Shown: positions 34,876 through 47,028 of the stretch, piece after piece
How positions within the stretch are numbered: the first letter of the stretch is position 1
Layout of the letters: every line of letters starts with the position of its first letter
Assembly: GCF_018687715.1 (NCBI RefSeq)
Contig: NC_056766.1
Span: 15,843,501 to 15,907,500, forward strand
From: Carya illinoinensis
Lineage: Eukaryota > Streptophyta > Magnoliopsida > Fagales > Juglandaceae
Direction of reading: 5' to 3'
Length of the DNA stretch: 64,000 nt
Notes under the pieces: generated by a model
Told to the model about the DNA's origin: nothing
The model's database searches: none
What the model saw: the letters and a program-made list of their open reading frames with translations, nothing else
Translations under genes and position numbers: made by a program

Positions 34876-36142
34876 CATATTTATGACGTGTAAGATTAGG
34901 TCATATAAATAATTAAATGATCATAATGTATAAAAGTGGATTAATACCACAAATAAATTTGGATTATTTTGATTTAGATCTGGTCAAATATTGGTAGACT
35001 TGGATTTGACTGGAACCAGTATAGAAGCTCTTCCAGTACAAGCCCAACCACTTAGTAAAACAAAGCAACGCAGTGGAGAATATTATGGTTAATGGTGATG
35101 ATTGGCTTCAATTCAACTTGGGCGTAGCTGTCAGATGTTCGCTGAGTTAGCGATAATTAGATGGTAGCCGAGGCCTTGAACTCCTTGCAAACTTCAGAAG
35201 GAAGATAGGAAAATTACCAAAAGAAGGAGATGAAGATTCAGGCCGAACTCAGTGAGAGAGAGAAAGAGAGTATGGATTAATTTCTGTAGAGGTAAGTCAA
35301 GAAGGGAGGAGTTGCTTGGATGAGCACCCTGAAAAATATATTGCAGAACGTGCATAATTTTGTTCATCAAAGCCAATGATATCATCTGCTCTGGTTTAAA
35401 TAATAGAAAAATTTAATGCTGGCATGATTCGAGACTCAACAACACCATGAGGCTTGGTTTTAATGCATAGACATTTGATTTAAGTGAAATTTTAAACAAC
35501 TCAAATGAGTAGTGCTATATGAACGCATAATTTTGTTTACAATATTATATGTACTGAGTGGCATATCTATTTTATTAGTATTTTCTTTTTTAATTTGAAT
35601 TTTAAATTTAGAACTTTAAAATTCTCCCCATTTTCAATAGTTGACACATAAGCATGTAAGGTTAGGTAAGTACAATTGTAAATATAGATAACATTTTCTA
35701 ACTTAAATTGTATTGCGTTCTGAAAGTTACCAAATATATTTTTTTTATTGACTTTCTTGAAAATTTGTATTGACTCATGTTATTTTTTACAAAAATGATT
35801 AGATAAAAAGTTTTATTGAAAGATGATCTATGGCCATCATGAAGCCACCCGCATCGTTGGCAGTTTCATACACCCTCCATAAAAAAGCATAAAAAAATCA
35901 TATATAGTACTCTCAATAAGTCCCACAACTATTTACAAATATCAATTTATTTTCAACACATAACATCCAAACTCATAAAACAACAAATGGTATTTGAGGA
36001 AAAAAAACTATATACTTATACACACAAACATTTCCAAATTGAGACATTAACATATGTTGTCGCATGCGCAAAGAGGCTACAACCTTTAGCCAATTATCCT
36101 TCAAAATAGGAGTTGTGCTACTCCATGTTGAAGCTACAAATT
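34876..36142. repeat. duplicated P450 3' flank, copy 2
   Basis: Matches 14850-16362. It lacks the LINE tail, so it shows the empty insertion site (AAATTTGGATTATTTTGATTTAG at 34963 on). Has about 200 bases at 35735-35940 that copy 1 lacks. Confidence 0.8.
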
Positions 36143-37058
36143 TTAGGCACTAATCCTCCTAAACAGGAGTTGTGCACCATGTTGAGGTTGAAGGGTCATC
36201 AACATCATTAGTGCATGAACATAAGTTGGTGATATGGTAAAAGAATATTGTCAAATGATCATAGCTAGTGCCACCTTTGTTCAACCAGGAATAGATTCTG
36301 ACCTACACAAATTCTAGATCCTAACCCAAATGGGTAATATGGGGCTAAAGGCTTTCGAGATTTAGAAAAATTCATTGGATTGAATTTATGTGCATCATTT
36401 CCCCATATCTCAATATCATGGTGGACAACTATCATGAGCAAAGAGAGATGTGTTCCTGTTGGAATGTCGAGTTTCCCTAGCTTAACTCATTTGGTTGTTT
36501 GCCGCAACAATATGATTGTAGCCATAGGGTAGAGGCGAAGTGATTCATTTAGTATCATACTCACCTGTTGAGAAAACAACAAGAAATATATACTATTTCA
36601 TGGTTAAGCATAGTTTTCCATCCATTTAATGCTAAATATCGATATGAGTGATTAAAATATGCATAATCATGAAACAAGTCAGAATAATGTATAATGTCTA
36701 CCTTACAAGTACTAGTTCCTTGGTCATTGTTAGCAACAACTTAGTCATATTTTGGTGCATGGGTTAATGCATAATCATGAATAAATAAGGAATTAGGAGA
36801 ATTATTGTATTCTAAGATTCTCTCTAATTATCCGTTCAAACATTTTATATATATCCTTGCATAATAATATAAAATGGATAAAGCCAATTTGACAATGCAA
36901 GAAAGAGTTTTATCTTCAACTTTAAAATGCTTAAGAATGAAATGAAAGCTTGTCGATGCTACAATAATGGGTAGAAAAGTGAGGAATATTTGAACTCACT
37001 ATCTTAAGGTCGTTTAAATTCTCAGCTGTGGGATGTTCATTATCTCCACAAATCTTGA
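36143..37058 (-). pseudogene. P450 pseudogene, exon 4 and the end of exon 3
   Basis: Second copy of the CYP721A-like gene. Exon 4 spans 36143-36564, the intron 36565-36999, and the exon 3 tail 37000-37058. The heme loop still reads [10 protein letters not shown], with the usual Arg that the intact copy has lost. FNPMNF shares the Arg-to-Asn change. Damage: one base lost after the heme loop (near 36283) shifts the frame; three bases are added near 36506; exon 3 stops at CTTGA (37054-37058), where a 22-kb insertion begins. The rest of exon 3 is at 59077-59392. Exons 1 and 2 are not seen in the window. Confidence 0.88.
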
Positions 37059-38503
37059 GGTAACGCCCCGTTTCCAGAGGTCCAGAGAGTCAGCTCTTAT
37101 TACTTAATATCAACTTCAATATCACAACTATAAAATTCAGAAAACTCCATAAAATCTTAATTTAATCATTCAATCCTAATATCTATGTTCCTTCATAAAG
37201 ACAACAAAGAAATTATCAATAGCATAAATTAAAAACTCACCAAAGACTCAAAAATATCTTTAATTCATCAAATCAAAATATCTGAAAACAAATCAATTTA
37301 CTAACTACGACTCTCAAATAAGCACTTAGACCCTCGGGCACTTATCCCACTATGATCATTACACCTTGCTAACACTTCTTACTCTTGTTCTCTAGTTGAA
37401 CCATAAAAAATTATCTGAAAAATATTTGGGGATAAGGGTGAGTTATCAACAACTTAGTAAGCAGAGGACATATACTAGTGTGCAAACATGAGCATTTACA
37501 AAGTTCAAAGTGTAGAACAAAATGGTTTTACTTTCAGAATGCAGATTCAGAATATGGTATCAAAAATATTAGAGTGAAAATTTTAGAAAAATATTTTTAT
37601 TCAAAGTTTCTTTGGCACAGCATAACTGAAACATCATATCAGAATAGAATTCCATGTTTAACCCCTGTGGTAGGGTTGTGCAAACCTTGGCGGCCAATAT
37701 AGCAGAAACAGAATGTGAATACTCTGCTTATTATTCTCGGAGCCTCGAGTGTGCACACAGGAAGGACCATGTAGAAAACTATTTTGTTTCCAAAGTGGGT
37801 GCACCAGAAATAGAAAAGTTGGTACCAACCCGAACAGGGGCCACAATTTTACACCCGTGGTAAGGTTAGAACTGAACAAAAATAGAAACAGAATGTTATG
37901 CCAAAGGTTTTCAAAAATCACATTATATCATATTAGAGTACAGAACATCTTCCGAATAGAATAAAATCATATCATAAAAACATAACTTATACACAAAATT
38001 TCATATTCGCGCTCTTTTGCATAGTTCAGAAACAAAATGCCAAAATAGCTCATGTCTACATTGGTCATGTCAGAAAATACTTTATTCTTAAACAGAATCT
38101 CATGAGTAATGCAAAACAAATAACTGAGGTAGTTCAAATTTCATTTCATAACAAAACATGCATATTTTTCAAAAATCAACCTCACCCCATTTTATTTTTA
38201 TGCAAAATCTAGCATAGAAACTCCACTTACTTGGATTTCTTAGCTTTTCAGAGATTTCCTCAACAATAATGAACAAATATTAATCGTCACCTATAAAATT
38301 CATGTAACTCTTGTAAATTTCCAATCAAACACTTACTTCAATATTTAAGCTTAAGATGCTAAAATAACCTATTTTAATTCCTCAAGAACCTAAATTCTCA
38401 AAATTCCTAAAATACCATCCTTTTCCAAAACCATCTATCATACACTTAATATACTTAACCTAATTCCAACTCAATCATCAATCTATATAAGAAATCAAAA
38501 CCC
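37059..38503 (-). mobile_element. solo-LTR-like element in the P450 pseudogene, segment 1
   Basis: Begins GGTAACGCCCCG (expected TGTAACGCC) directly after CTTGA. The element goes on at 43006-43971 and 58328-59076, where it ends GTTACA before the second CTTGA; together about 3.16 kb. The ends TGTAAC/GTTACA, the 5-bp duplication, the lack of any coding domain and the likeness of its start to the gypsy LTRs suggest a solo LTR of a Tekay-like element. It could instead be a non-autonomous element. The short frames at 37478-37964 are chance. Confidence 0.75.
38484..38503. repeat. left target-site duplication of the L1 LINE
   Basis: TATATAAGAAATCAAAACCC, repeated at 42986-43005 after the LINE. Partial likeness goes on for some 10-15 bases, so the LINE 5' end is uncertain by that much. 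Confidence 0.8.
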
Positions 38504-38608
38504 TAAGCAATCCAATTGTCCTCTCACTGGGTGAGAGGTTTTTCTCTCTAGAATAGAGTACGTCCTCTTGGCTGGTTCCCTTTTTTTGCTAGTCCAACAG
38601 AGGGTCCC

Positions 38609-39676
38609 ATGGAAGAAGAACTATCGAGGCAGTGGGAAAAACTAAGTCTTACAGAGAAGGAAAGGGAGGAGGTGTCTCTAGCACCTCCTACTATGTCAAT
38701 AGCTCAAAAACAAGTCCCTTCATGCCTACTGGTAATGATGATGGCCGAGCAGAGTATCAACAAAGAGGCCTTCAAAAGCATTATGGCAAAAGTTTGGAGG
38801 TGTGAAAGCTGGATTCAATTTTTGGAGGTGGGTCCTAACAAGTTCCTTGTCGAGTTTAACAGTGCTTAGGATATGCAAAGGGTGGTAGAAGGGAGACCGT
38901 GGTCTTTCTATCAGTGGCTCTTGTGTATACAAGCATATGATGGCTCTAAGTCCATTAATGAGGTAGTTTTTAACAAGGAGGTGTTCTGGCTGCAGGCCTA
39001 TGACGTGCCCTTCAACTACATGACACAAGAAATGGGATTTCAACTTGGTAGCTATATGGGAAGAGTGTTAAAAGTCCATGCAGATGACAGAGGAATTAGC
39101 TAGGGAAGGTTCTTATGAATAAGGGTTGAGGTTGATATTACAAAAGCTTTACTAAGGGGTACTTTTCTCAATGTGGAGGGGAAGAAATGCTGGGTGCCAT
39201 TCAAATATGAGAGGTTACCTTCAATATGTTTTAAGTGTGGAACCATCAAACATAATCAAATAGCCTGCTTGAATGTGACCAAAGGGGGAGGGAATCAACA
39301 GTATAGGGCCTGGTTGAGAGCGCCTGCTACCAGGGAAAGTGACTTGCAGCCAAAGAAGTATGGGGAATGGGTCGCTCCAGACGTTCAAGCTCAAACTCAG
39401 CCATGGAGGAGGGAGACAGAGGTTAGGGAAGACCCCCAAAAGGGAAATCCAGAATTCACAGAAGGGTGTCAGGTGAGGGACATAGCCTCAGACAGACTTG
39501 ACAGTAAGACTGTAGAAAGAAGTGACATGCAGGAGGCAGGGAGGTTGACTAGGCAAGGAAACTTCCCTAGAAAAGATTGTACACAAAAGCTGGCAGGAAA
39601 AAGAGATTTTCCCTTACACCCTTCAGATGTTCCCTATGACACACTAGGCAAGAAGCCTGTTGAGCATACAAGGTAA
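38609..39676 (+). pseudogene. LINE ORF1 (DUF4283 and zinc knuckle), broken
   Basis: ATG at 38609 starts MEEELSRQWEKLSLTEKE. The DUF4283 domain runs over 38700-39103, cut by a TAG at 38867-38869 (FNSA then stop) and another at 39101-39103. The zf-CCHC_4 part follows at 39173: VPFKYERLPSICFKCGTIKHNQIAC, then a polar tail with many Lys, Glu and Arg. In plant L1 elements this protein binds the LINE RNA and travels with it. Only point stops break the first part; a frame change separates the zinc knuckle. Confidence 0.85.
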
Positions 39677-40076
39677 GCTACAGAAGTAAACACTCCCTTG
39701 TTAGCTAAAGGGATAGTCCACAATGGAACAATTGGAATCGAGGCCCCAACTGATTTAGTTACACAGATTCATGCCATTGAGAACTTTCTCTCTGACCAAA
39801 TAGAAGTCATGAACCAACCAAAGAAGGGCCCCACATGGAGAAGATGAGCAAGGAACCTGAATGCTAAAAGCTTCTCACCAGGACTGGAAGGAGGTCTTTC
39901 AGGCCTGCCCCACAGAAGCAAAAGAGTTAAGTCCAATACCTAAGAGAAGCAAAAGAATTGCAACAGCCTGTGCAAACCATAATAAGAACAAAAAAATAAA
40001 GATAGAGAATAATGGATTTTATAACAATGAAATCACAGACATGGTGGAGGCTGTTAAACAGCCCCACCAAGACCAA

Positions 40077-42780
40077 TGAGTTTTATCAGCTGGAACTCAC
40101 GTGGGCTTGGGAACCCATGGGGAGTTCGGGTGCTTCGAGATATGGTTTGAAGAGAAGATCCCACAATTTTGTTTCTACAAGAGAAGAGATTGAGTGTCAA
40201 TAGAATGGAAAAACTTAAGTTTTTTCTGGGCTATCCAAATTGCCTAGCAGTAAGTAATGATAGAGGAGGGGGGGGGGGGGGGGGGGGGCATTGCTCTTCT
40301 ATGGAAAAACCCCATTAATTTGAAGATCCTTCACTATTCAAAATCCCATATCCATGCAGAAGTCAAACCACAAGAGGAGGATGAAGCTGTCTGGTATTTG
40401 ACTGGAGTGTATGGCCATCCAGAAGTTGCAAAAAGACATGAAACCTGGTCCTTAATAAAATCTCTCATAGTACCAACAGGTAGTGCTTGGCTCATAATGG
40501 GGGACTTCAATGAAATCTTGCACATGGGGGAGAAAAGGGGAGAAAGATGCAAACCTGAGTGGCAGATGGAGGACTTCAATGACATGCTTACTGAATGCAG
40601 ACTGTTTGATTTGGGGTTCACATGGTGGAATGGGAGACATAAAGAAGATAGTGTGTCCGAAAGATTAGATAGATTCTATGCTAATCAAGAGTGGAATTCT
40701 CTATTCTCTATGTGGTACGTTGTACATATTCCAATTGCCTACTCAGACCATCTTTAGTTTGTTTGAAACATGCTTTCCTTTGTACTAAAGGGTTGATAAC
40801 CATGCTCAAACAAGCTGAGGAGAACAAGTTGGTGGAAGGGATAAAAATCTGTAGAGGTAGCCCAAAGATCAACAACCTCCTTTTTGTAGTTGATAGTTTT
40901 CTCTTTTATAGGGCCTCGTTGCAAACTAATGCACACATCCACCAACTTCTAAAGGAGTATGAACAAGCATCGGGTCAGAAAGTCAATAAGGAGAAGTCAA
41001 CAATGGTTTTCAGTACCAATGTTGACTCCCAACTGCAGTAGGAAATTATGGCCTCTTGGGGGATACAGCATGCTCAACATTATGAGAACTGTCTTGGTCT
41101 CCCATCCGTGGTAGGTAGATCCAAGAAAAGGGCCTTCATGAATGTAAAAAGCAGGGTTTGGAAGAAGCTTCAAGGATGGAAGGAAAGGCTACTCTCACAA
41201 GGGGGAAAGGAGGTACTGATCAAAGCAGTAGCCTTATCAATCCCCTCATACTCTATGAGCTGCTTCAAACTCCCTGAAAGCTTGTGCAAAGAGTTGGAGA
41301 ACATGATGGCAAAGTTTTGGTGAGGCCAAAGGAAGGAGGAAAACAAAATTAGATGGGTGAGTTGGTCCAAGATGTGTGCTACTAACCAAAATGTGGGTAT
41401 GGGTTTTAAGGACCTCCATAGTTTCAATATGGCATTATTGGCAAAACAAGCTTGGAGGATTATGAATGAGACATCTTCTCTTCTCCACAGGATTTACACG
41501 TCTAAGTACTTCCCCAATTCGAGCATTCAGGAAGCACAACTGGGAAATGCCCCATCGTATGCATGGAGAGGGATCTGGGAATCTATAAGACTACTAATGA
41601 AAGGATGCAGGTGGTGGGTGGGTGATGGAGTGTCCATAAACATCTGGACTGATATCTGACTATCAGGCCAAAACCAAGTCCCTTTAATCCATGGTCAAGT
41701 TAGTAGAAACAACTGTCAACAGGTTGCATAGCTGATTAATGGGGAAACAAACTGGTGGGATGCTGGGTTAGTTAGGAGAACTCTTCCTCTTAGAGAAGCT
41801 GCTGAAGTGCTAAGGATGCCTCTAGGTCCTTCCCCTAAAGAGGATAGGCTAATATGGCACCATGAAAGCTCGGGAGAATATACAGTGAGGAGTGCTTATA
41901 AACTTTTTTTGGTCCCTAAAGAACCACAGGCCAGGAGGAGAATGTTCAAACTATCAGGCCCAACAAAGTTTTTGGAAGCAACTATGGAAACTGTCTATAC
42001 CACATAGGGTCAGAGTTTTCTCATGGAGAGCATGCGAGCGTGTATTGCCTACTATGAAGAACCTGATGGTTAGGAAGGTTGTAACTAAGGATATCTGTAA
42101 GCTTTGTCATGAGAGCAGGGAAGACACAAGCCATGCACTGATCTATTGCCCTTCCATTCTACCCCAATGGAAGACACTTTTCAGCTATTTATTCCAGGAA
42201 GGAGACCAAAAGGACTTTATGGAGCTAGCAATGAGGGTGAAAAAAGAAGGGCAGGCAGGGGACCTAGAGAAATTCTTCCTCATTGCCTGGTCCTTTTGGT
42301 ATAGAAGAAATCAGTTCTATTTTGAAGGACAAGTTCAGCATCCACAACAATCTGCAGATCATGCCCTGTCCATGTTTAAGGAGTCACAAGGAGTTCAAGG
42401 TGGTAGCAAACAACTTTTGATAAGAAGTATGGGGTGGAGACCCCCTCCCACAGGGGTCCTTAAGCTTAATTCAGATGGAGCTTTATTCCAGGGGCAATGC
42501 AGAACAGGAGTGGGAGTAATATTGAGGGATGAGAAGGGGAGAGTAGTGTTGGCTGCGTGTAACAAAGAACCTAAGTTCTCTGATCCTATGGAAGTGGAGC
42601 TACTTGCCATCTTGAGAGGTCTCCAATTATGTATTCCAATGGGCATCAATGAGCTTACTGTGGAGATTGACTCTTTGCTCAGTGTTAAGGCCATAGCAGC
42701 AGAAGGGCAGTCCATGTCCCCCCAAGGCAATCTGATCTCCTTTACCTTTCAAAGCAGGTGCCAAGGGTAAGTTTTCAACA
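40077..42780 (+). pseudogene. LINE ORF2: endonuclease, partial RT, zf-RVT, RNase H (broken)
   Basis: Starts MSFISWNSRGLGNPWG at 40077, the usual start of the apurinic-type endonuclease, with a stop after about 24 codons. The endonuclease goes on at 40257-40757, with GDFNEI and a final SDHL. RT fingers and palm are missing: the frame passes at once to the late palm (40760-41038), where FVVD stands for the catalytic FADD. The thumb/connection (41048-41659) has stops at 41321 and 41657. The zf-RVT (about 41980-42170) shows HRVRVFSWRACERVLPT and CKLCHESREDTSHALIYCP. RNase H (42450-42770) keeps SDGA, VELLA and IDS, its three acidic sites. No active enzyme is possible. Confidence 0.88.
40268..40288 (+). 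repeat. 21-base G run in the endonuclease frame
   Basis: Lies where endonucleases of this family have a short Gly pair before IALLWK. The run adds several Gly codons. Confidence 0.9.
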
Positions 42781-42985
42781 TGTTAGCAGAGAGCACAATG
42801 CAGCAGCTAATGCCTGGAAAAATTAGCACTTTTTGTAGAGAATTTAACAGTTTGATGGGATTCAATTCCTGAGTGTATTTCCCAAATTGTTTGGCATGAT
42901 GCCAGTATGTAATTCTCTTTATGACTCTGATTAATGAAGGTGAGTCTAATTGTTATAAAAAAATATAAATATATATATATATATA

Positions 42986-43005
42986 TATATAAGAAATCAA
43001 AACCC
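42986..43005. repeat. right target-site duplication of the L1 LINE
   Basis: Same 20 bases as 38484-38503; its first bases merge with the (TA)n tract at 42968-42990. Confidence 0.8.
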
Positions 43006-43127
43006 AAACCATTAAAAAAAAAATGAAGAGTCGCTGAAATAAAAAAATATTACCCAAACCAAAAATAATTTAGAACCCAACCTCAACCCAAAAATATTTT
43101 ACTTCAAAATCACTTAACATAACACAC

Positions 43128-43160
<33 letters not shown>

Positions 43161-43971
43161 CAAAACAAAGTAAAAAAAAACTCACTGAAATAAATCCTTG
43201 AAACACTGTTGTAATATTGAGGGCAAAATTATAATTATACCAAAAACTTAAAGGTGGATTTACGAAAATAGAAATATACTGAAAGGTTTTAACAATACAA
43301 GCCTCTTTCTAATTTAATAACAAAAGTTCTTTGTAATTTAATAACAAAAGTCCATAGAAAAACTAAAACCTAAAGAAACTCAGGAAGACACTTTCTAAAA
43401 CTAGAGTATGCGGCGGCTTACCCAGCCAAAATAAAGGACACAAGCAGGAGCAAGAAGAGCATGAAGGAGCTAGGTTGGTTTGGAGGTGAGTGGTGTGGTT
43501 GAACGGCTGAGAAATAGAGAGGAAGAGTGAGAGAGACAGAGTGAAAAAGATAGAGAAACTGAGAGAGTGAACGAAGAGGTTGTCAATGGCTTACCATGTG
43601 AACGACGGACCAGGGGTGGAAACATAGGTGGTTTCTGTGGCTACCTGGGTGGTTTCCGACGCGTACCAAGGATGGAAACCTAGAGTATAGGGAGAGCTTC
43701 CCTTGCTCTATTTTTGGGAAACAGAAACAAGGGTGGTTTTGGTTTCATGTGGCTGAGTTAGGCTTGAGTTACTGGTTCTCGTGGTTGCAGGAGATGGTCA
43801 TAACACGGGATGGTTAAGTGGTTTCCGATGGTTGGCTCTCGTATAACTAGGCAGTGGCTAGTAAACGTGGTGCAGGGCAGTGATGCATGCAAAAGTAAGG
43901 TGGCTCATAGTGGTTCTTGCTGGATGTGGAGGGCAGCAGAAAAATTAGTGGTTTGTTTTCGGGTTTGAGGG
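43006..43971 (-). mobile_element. solo-LTR-like element, segment 2
   Basis: Host DNA between the LINE and the copia element. Holds a (TA)14 tract (43132-43159), a GAGAGA-rich stretch (43520-43575) and G/T-rich DNA in the same order as the gypsy LTRs. No gene. Confidence 0.65.
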
Positions 43972-44344
43972 TGTAAGAATTATAAAAATAATGTGTTGAT
44001 ATTGCTAGGAACTGGAAGAACAAGATGGAAATACTTTGTATATTTTTCACACTACAAAGCTGTACAAAACTCTACTATTTATAGCAGCCCCATGCATTTC
44101 ACTACACTACAAATTCACTAAGATACAAGAAACCTGCTATACGCACTACTCCAACATTGCTTTTACTTTGCATGAAAGAAATGGCATGGCAGGTGACAGA
44201 AACACACTGCATGCATACAAACAAAACCACTTTATCCTTTGCACATTCCCTCTGTAGGTTGCTTTCTATTTTCATTTGCAGACATGAAATCCAACGTGGC
44301 AGGAGAGTGCCTTTCCATCTTAGCAATTTCCTCACTCTTCAATA
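43972..44344 (-). repeat. 3' LTR of copia B
   Basis: Plus strand TGTAAGAATTAT to CTTCAATA (expected CAACA). Contains TATTTATAGCAG, a TATA box read on the minus strand as part of the promoter. Confidence 0.92.
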
Positions 44345-44354
44345 GTCCCCCACA
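44345..44354 (-). other. polypurine tract of copia B
   Basis: Minus strand TGTGGGGGAC directly before the 3' LTR; it primes plus-strand DNA synthesis. Confidence 0.75.
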
Positions 44355-44560
44355 AGATGGAGAGTAGATATCTGCTACTCCCATCTTGAGCATGCAAGAG
44401 TAGAGACTTTGGGAATCCGAAGCTTTGGTAAGCATATCTACCACTTGTGATTTACTTGACACATGTTTTGTAATAATGCATTCTTCTTGTATCTTATCTC
44501 AAATTAAATGACAATCAAGCTCTATATGCTTGGTTCTTTCACGAAACATAGGATTAGTAG

Positions 44561-45925
44561 CTATGTATAGGGCTGACTTGTTATCATAATATAGAAGAGC
44601 AGCTTGGGGATGTTATACTTATAGGTCTTCAAACAAGTACTTAATTCAAAGCATAGATTTGCCATGGCCCTATACTCTGCTTCCGAGGAGGATCTGGAAA
44701 CAACGTGTTGTTTCTTAGACTTCCAAGACACAAGCGAATCACCAATTAAGACACAATACCCTGTGACATACCTCCTGCTATCAGGACAAGCCCCCCAATC
44801 TGAATGACTGTATCCATACAGCTGTAACCTTGAATTTTTTGGACAGAACAAGCCTTGGCCTGGTTCCCTTTTGATGTACCTTAAGATCTTGTGTGCTGCA
44901 TGCAGGTGAGTAATCCTAGGATTATCCATGAACAGACTTAATAACTGGACTGCATATGAGATATTAGGCCTAGTTATTGTCAAATACAACAATCTACCAA
45001 TGATCCTTTTGTAGATTTTTGGATCTGGAAGCAGCTCTCCTTTGTCCTTGCTCAACTTCATGTTTTGATCCATAGGGATCTTAACAGGTACAGATCCAAT
45101 GGTTCCCCAGTCACTCAAAATGTCTAGAGCATATTTACTTTGATATATATGGATACCATCTTCAGATCTGGCCACCTCAATTCCAAGAAACAACTTTAGC
45201 TTCCCTAAGTCTTTGATCCTGAATTTCTCATGAAGACTGGTTTTGAGACACTTAATGCTTTTAAAGCAATTACCAACTACTATAATGTCATCCACAGAGA
45301 CCAAGATGGCTATGAATGATCCTTCAGTACTCTTGGTAAACAAGCTATAATCAGCTTTGGACTGTGTGAATCCTTGCTCAATAATGAAGTTGGAAAGTTT
45401 AGAATATCATTATCGTGATGCTTGCTTTAACCCATATAAACTTTTCTTCAATTTGCACACCTTCTCACTATCATCACTAGGATACCCAGGGGGTAGTTCT
45501 ATATAAACCTCCTCCTCTAACTCACCATGCAAAAATGCATTGTTTACATCAAGTTGGAAAAGGCACCATCCTTTTATTGTTGCTACAGCCAAGAGGGTTC
45601 TCACAGTGACAAGCTTAGCCACTGGTGAGAAGGTCTCATGATAGTCTAGTCCTTCTTGTTGGGTATATCCCTTTGCCACCAACCTTGCCTTAAGCCTTTC
45701 CACACTCGCATCAGCTTTAAATTTAACTTTATACACCCACTTACATCCAATTGTTCTCTTATCAGGTGGTAAACTAACTAAGTCCCAAGTTTCATTAAGT
45801 TCAAGGGCATCTATTTCAGCTCTCATGGCTGTGCACCACTCAGGTGAATTTTTGGCTTCTTGGTAAGTGCTAGATTTAGATTGGGATGTAATGGAGGAAA
45901 CAAAAGCTGTATGTAAATTGGACAA
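44561..45925 (-). pseudogene. copia B reverse transcriptase and RNase H
   Basis: One frame runs from 45925 to 44561 and is broken by two adjacent stops, TAA and TGA, about 45404-45399. These fit CAA and TGG codons after C-to-T and G-to-A changes. N-terminal RT shows [33 protein letters not shown] and [10 protein letters not shown]. The palm has VSVDDI where the family has YVDDI, so the Tyr of the active site is Ser. RNase H keeps SDWGACPDSRRYVTGY and SSSEAEYRAMA. It was a pol enzyme in the virus-like particle and is now dead. Confidence 0.9.
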
Positions 45926-46305
45926 TTTTTCATATGAAATGTTGTTACTGAGAGGTAAGCATTACTTGTGAGGCTCTTGCCTTTCTATTTGTTCAACATT
46001 TGAGATGGGTGAAGAGAAATGGCCTATTGACATATGAAATCCTGCAAATGGAATGGTGTTTTTTGAACCCTTGTTGACCTCCTTGGCAAGTGATTGATAG
46101 GTGTGGTATTTGTTGCACTGTCATGAGGAGGAGGATCTTGTGGACTTGTTTCTGTCTCAATTTAAGAAGGGACCTCAATGACTTCCTGTTCTGAGATGTT
46201 GTTTTGTGAATCTGTCTCATTTTCTTGGGCAATGTTTGGGGTATTTGTGACAGGTTCTGTAAGAATGATTGGGATTTGAGTGAAACTGATGTTGTTTTGC
46301 TTAGA

Positions 46306-47028
46306 CTACAAATGAGTATTAGTGGAAGTCCCAATTCTGTAGGGGAAAACATTCTCATAGAAAACCACATTTCTTGAAGTGAATACCCTTTTGGTTTCAA
46401 GATCCAGCAAGGTATATCCTTTAATCCTAAAGGGATATCCCATAAACACACATTTCTTTGCTCTAGGGTCAAATTTGTGCCTTCCATTTACAATGATGGT
46501 GGCAAAGGCCAGGCATCCAAATACTTTAAGATGTGCGTAGCTTGGCTTTGTTTTGAATAGAATTTGATAAGGACTTTTGTTGTTTAAGATAGGTGAAGGT
46601 ATTCTATTTATGAGATGCACAACAGTTAAAACACAATGGTTCCAATATCTTAAAGGTACCCCACTTTGAAATCTTAGTGCCCTTGCTGTGTTTAAAATGT
46701 GTTGGTGCTTTCTTTCCACCACAGCATTTTGCTGTGGTGTTTCAACACAGCTCCTTTAATGTTTGATCCCCTTTTCAAGATAAAATTTTTTCATGTTAAA
46801 CTCCCCTCCATTGTCACTTCGAATGATTTTTATTTTGGTTTCAAATTGAGTTTCCACCATAGCACAAAAGTGTTGAAGAGTAGTGGTGGCATCAGATTTT
46901 AGTTTTAACATATAAGTCCAAGTACACCTACTAAAATCATCAACAATAGTTAAGAAATATTTTGAACCATCACTGCCAATCTCATTGCAAGGACCCCAAA
47001 TGTCACAATGTAAAAGTTCAAAACACCT
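46306..47028 (-). pseudogene. copia B integrase core and C-terminal part
   Basis: 46306-46722 is open and shows [15 protein letters not shown], the third catalytic Glu region, then the GKKV-type domain with [11 protein letters not shown] and KCVFMGYPF. The front of the core (46723-47028) can be read only across frameshifts, but keeps TIVDD- and DNGGEF-like pieces. Integrase would insert the DNA copy in the nucleus. It lies between protease and RT as copia order demands. 45926-46305 is a linker of low conservation with stops. Confidence 0.85.

Larger units (their letters stand above)
38504..42985 (+). mobile_element. plant L1 LINE, internally deleted
   Basis: Complete in outline: 5' leader, ORF1 (38609-39676), ORF2 with endonuclease, part of RT, zf-RVT and RNase H (40077-42780), then a 3' end passing into an A-rich and (TA)n tract. 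It is flanked by a 20-bp target duplication. About 1 kb of the RT core is missing, and many stops are present. It lies in the solo-LTR-like element. Confidence 0.9.
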
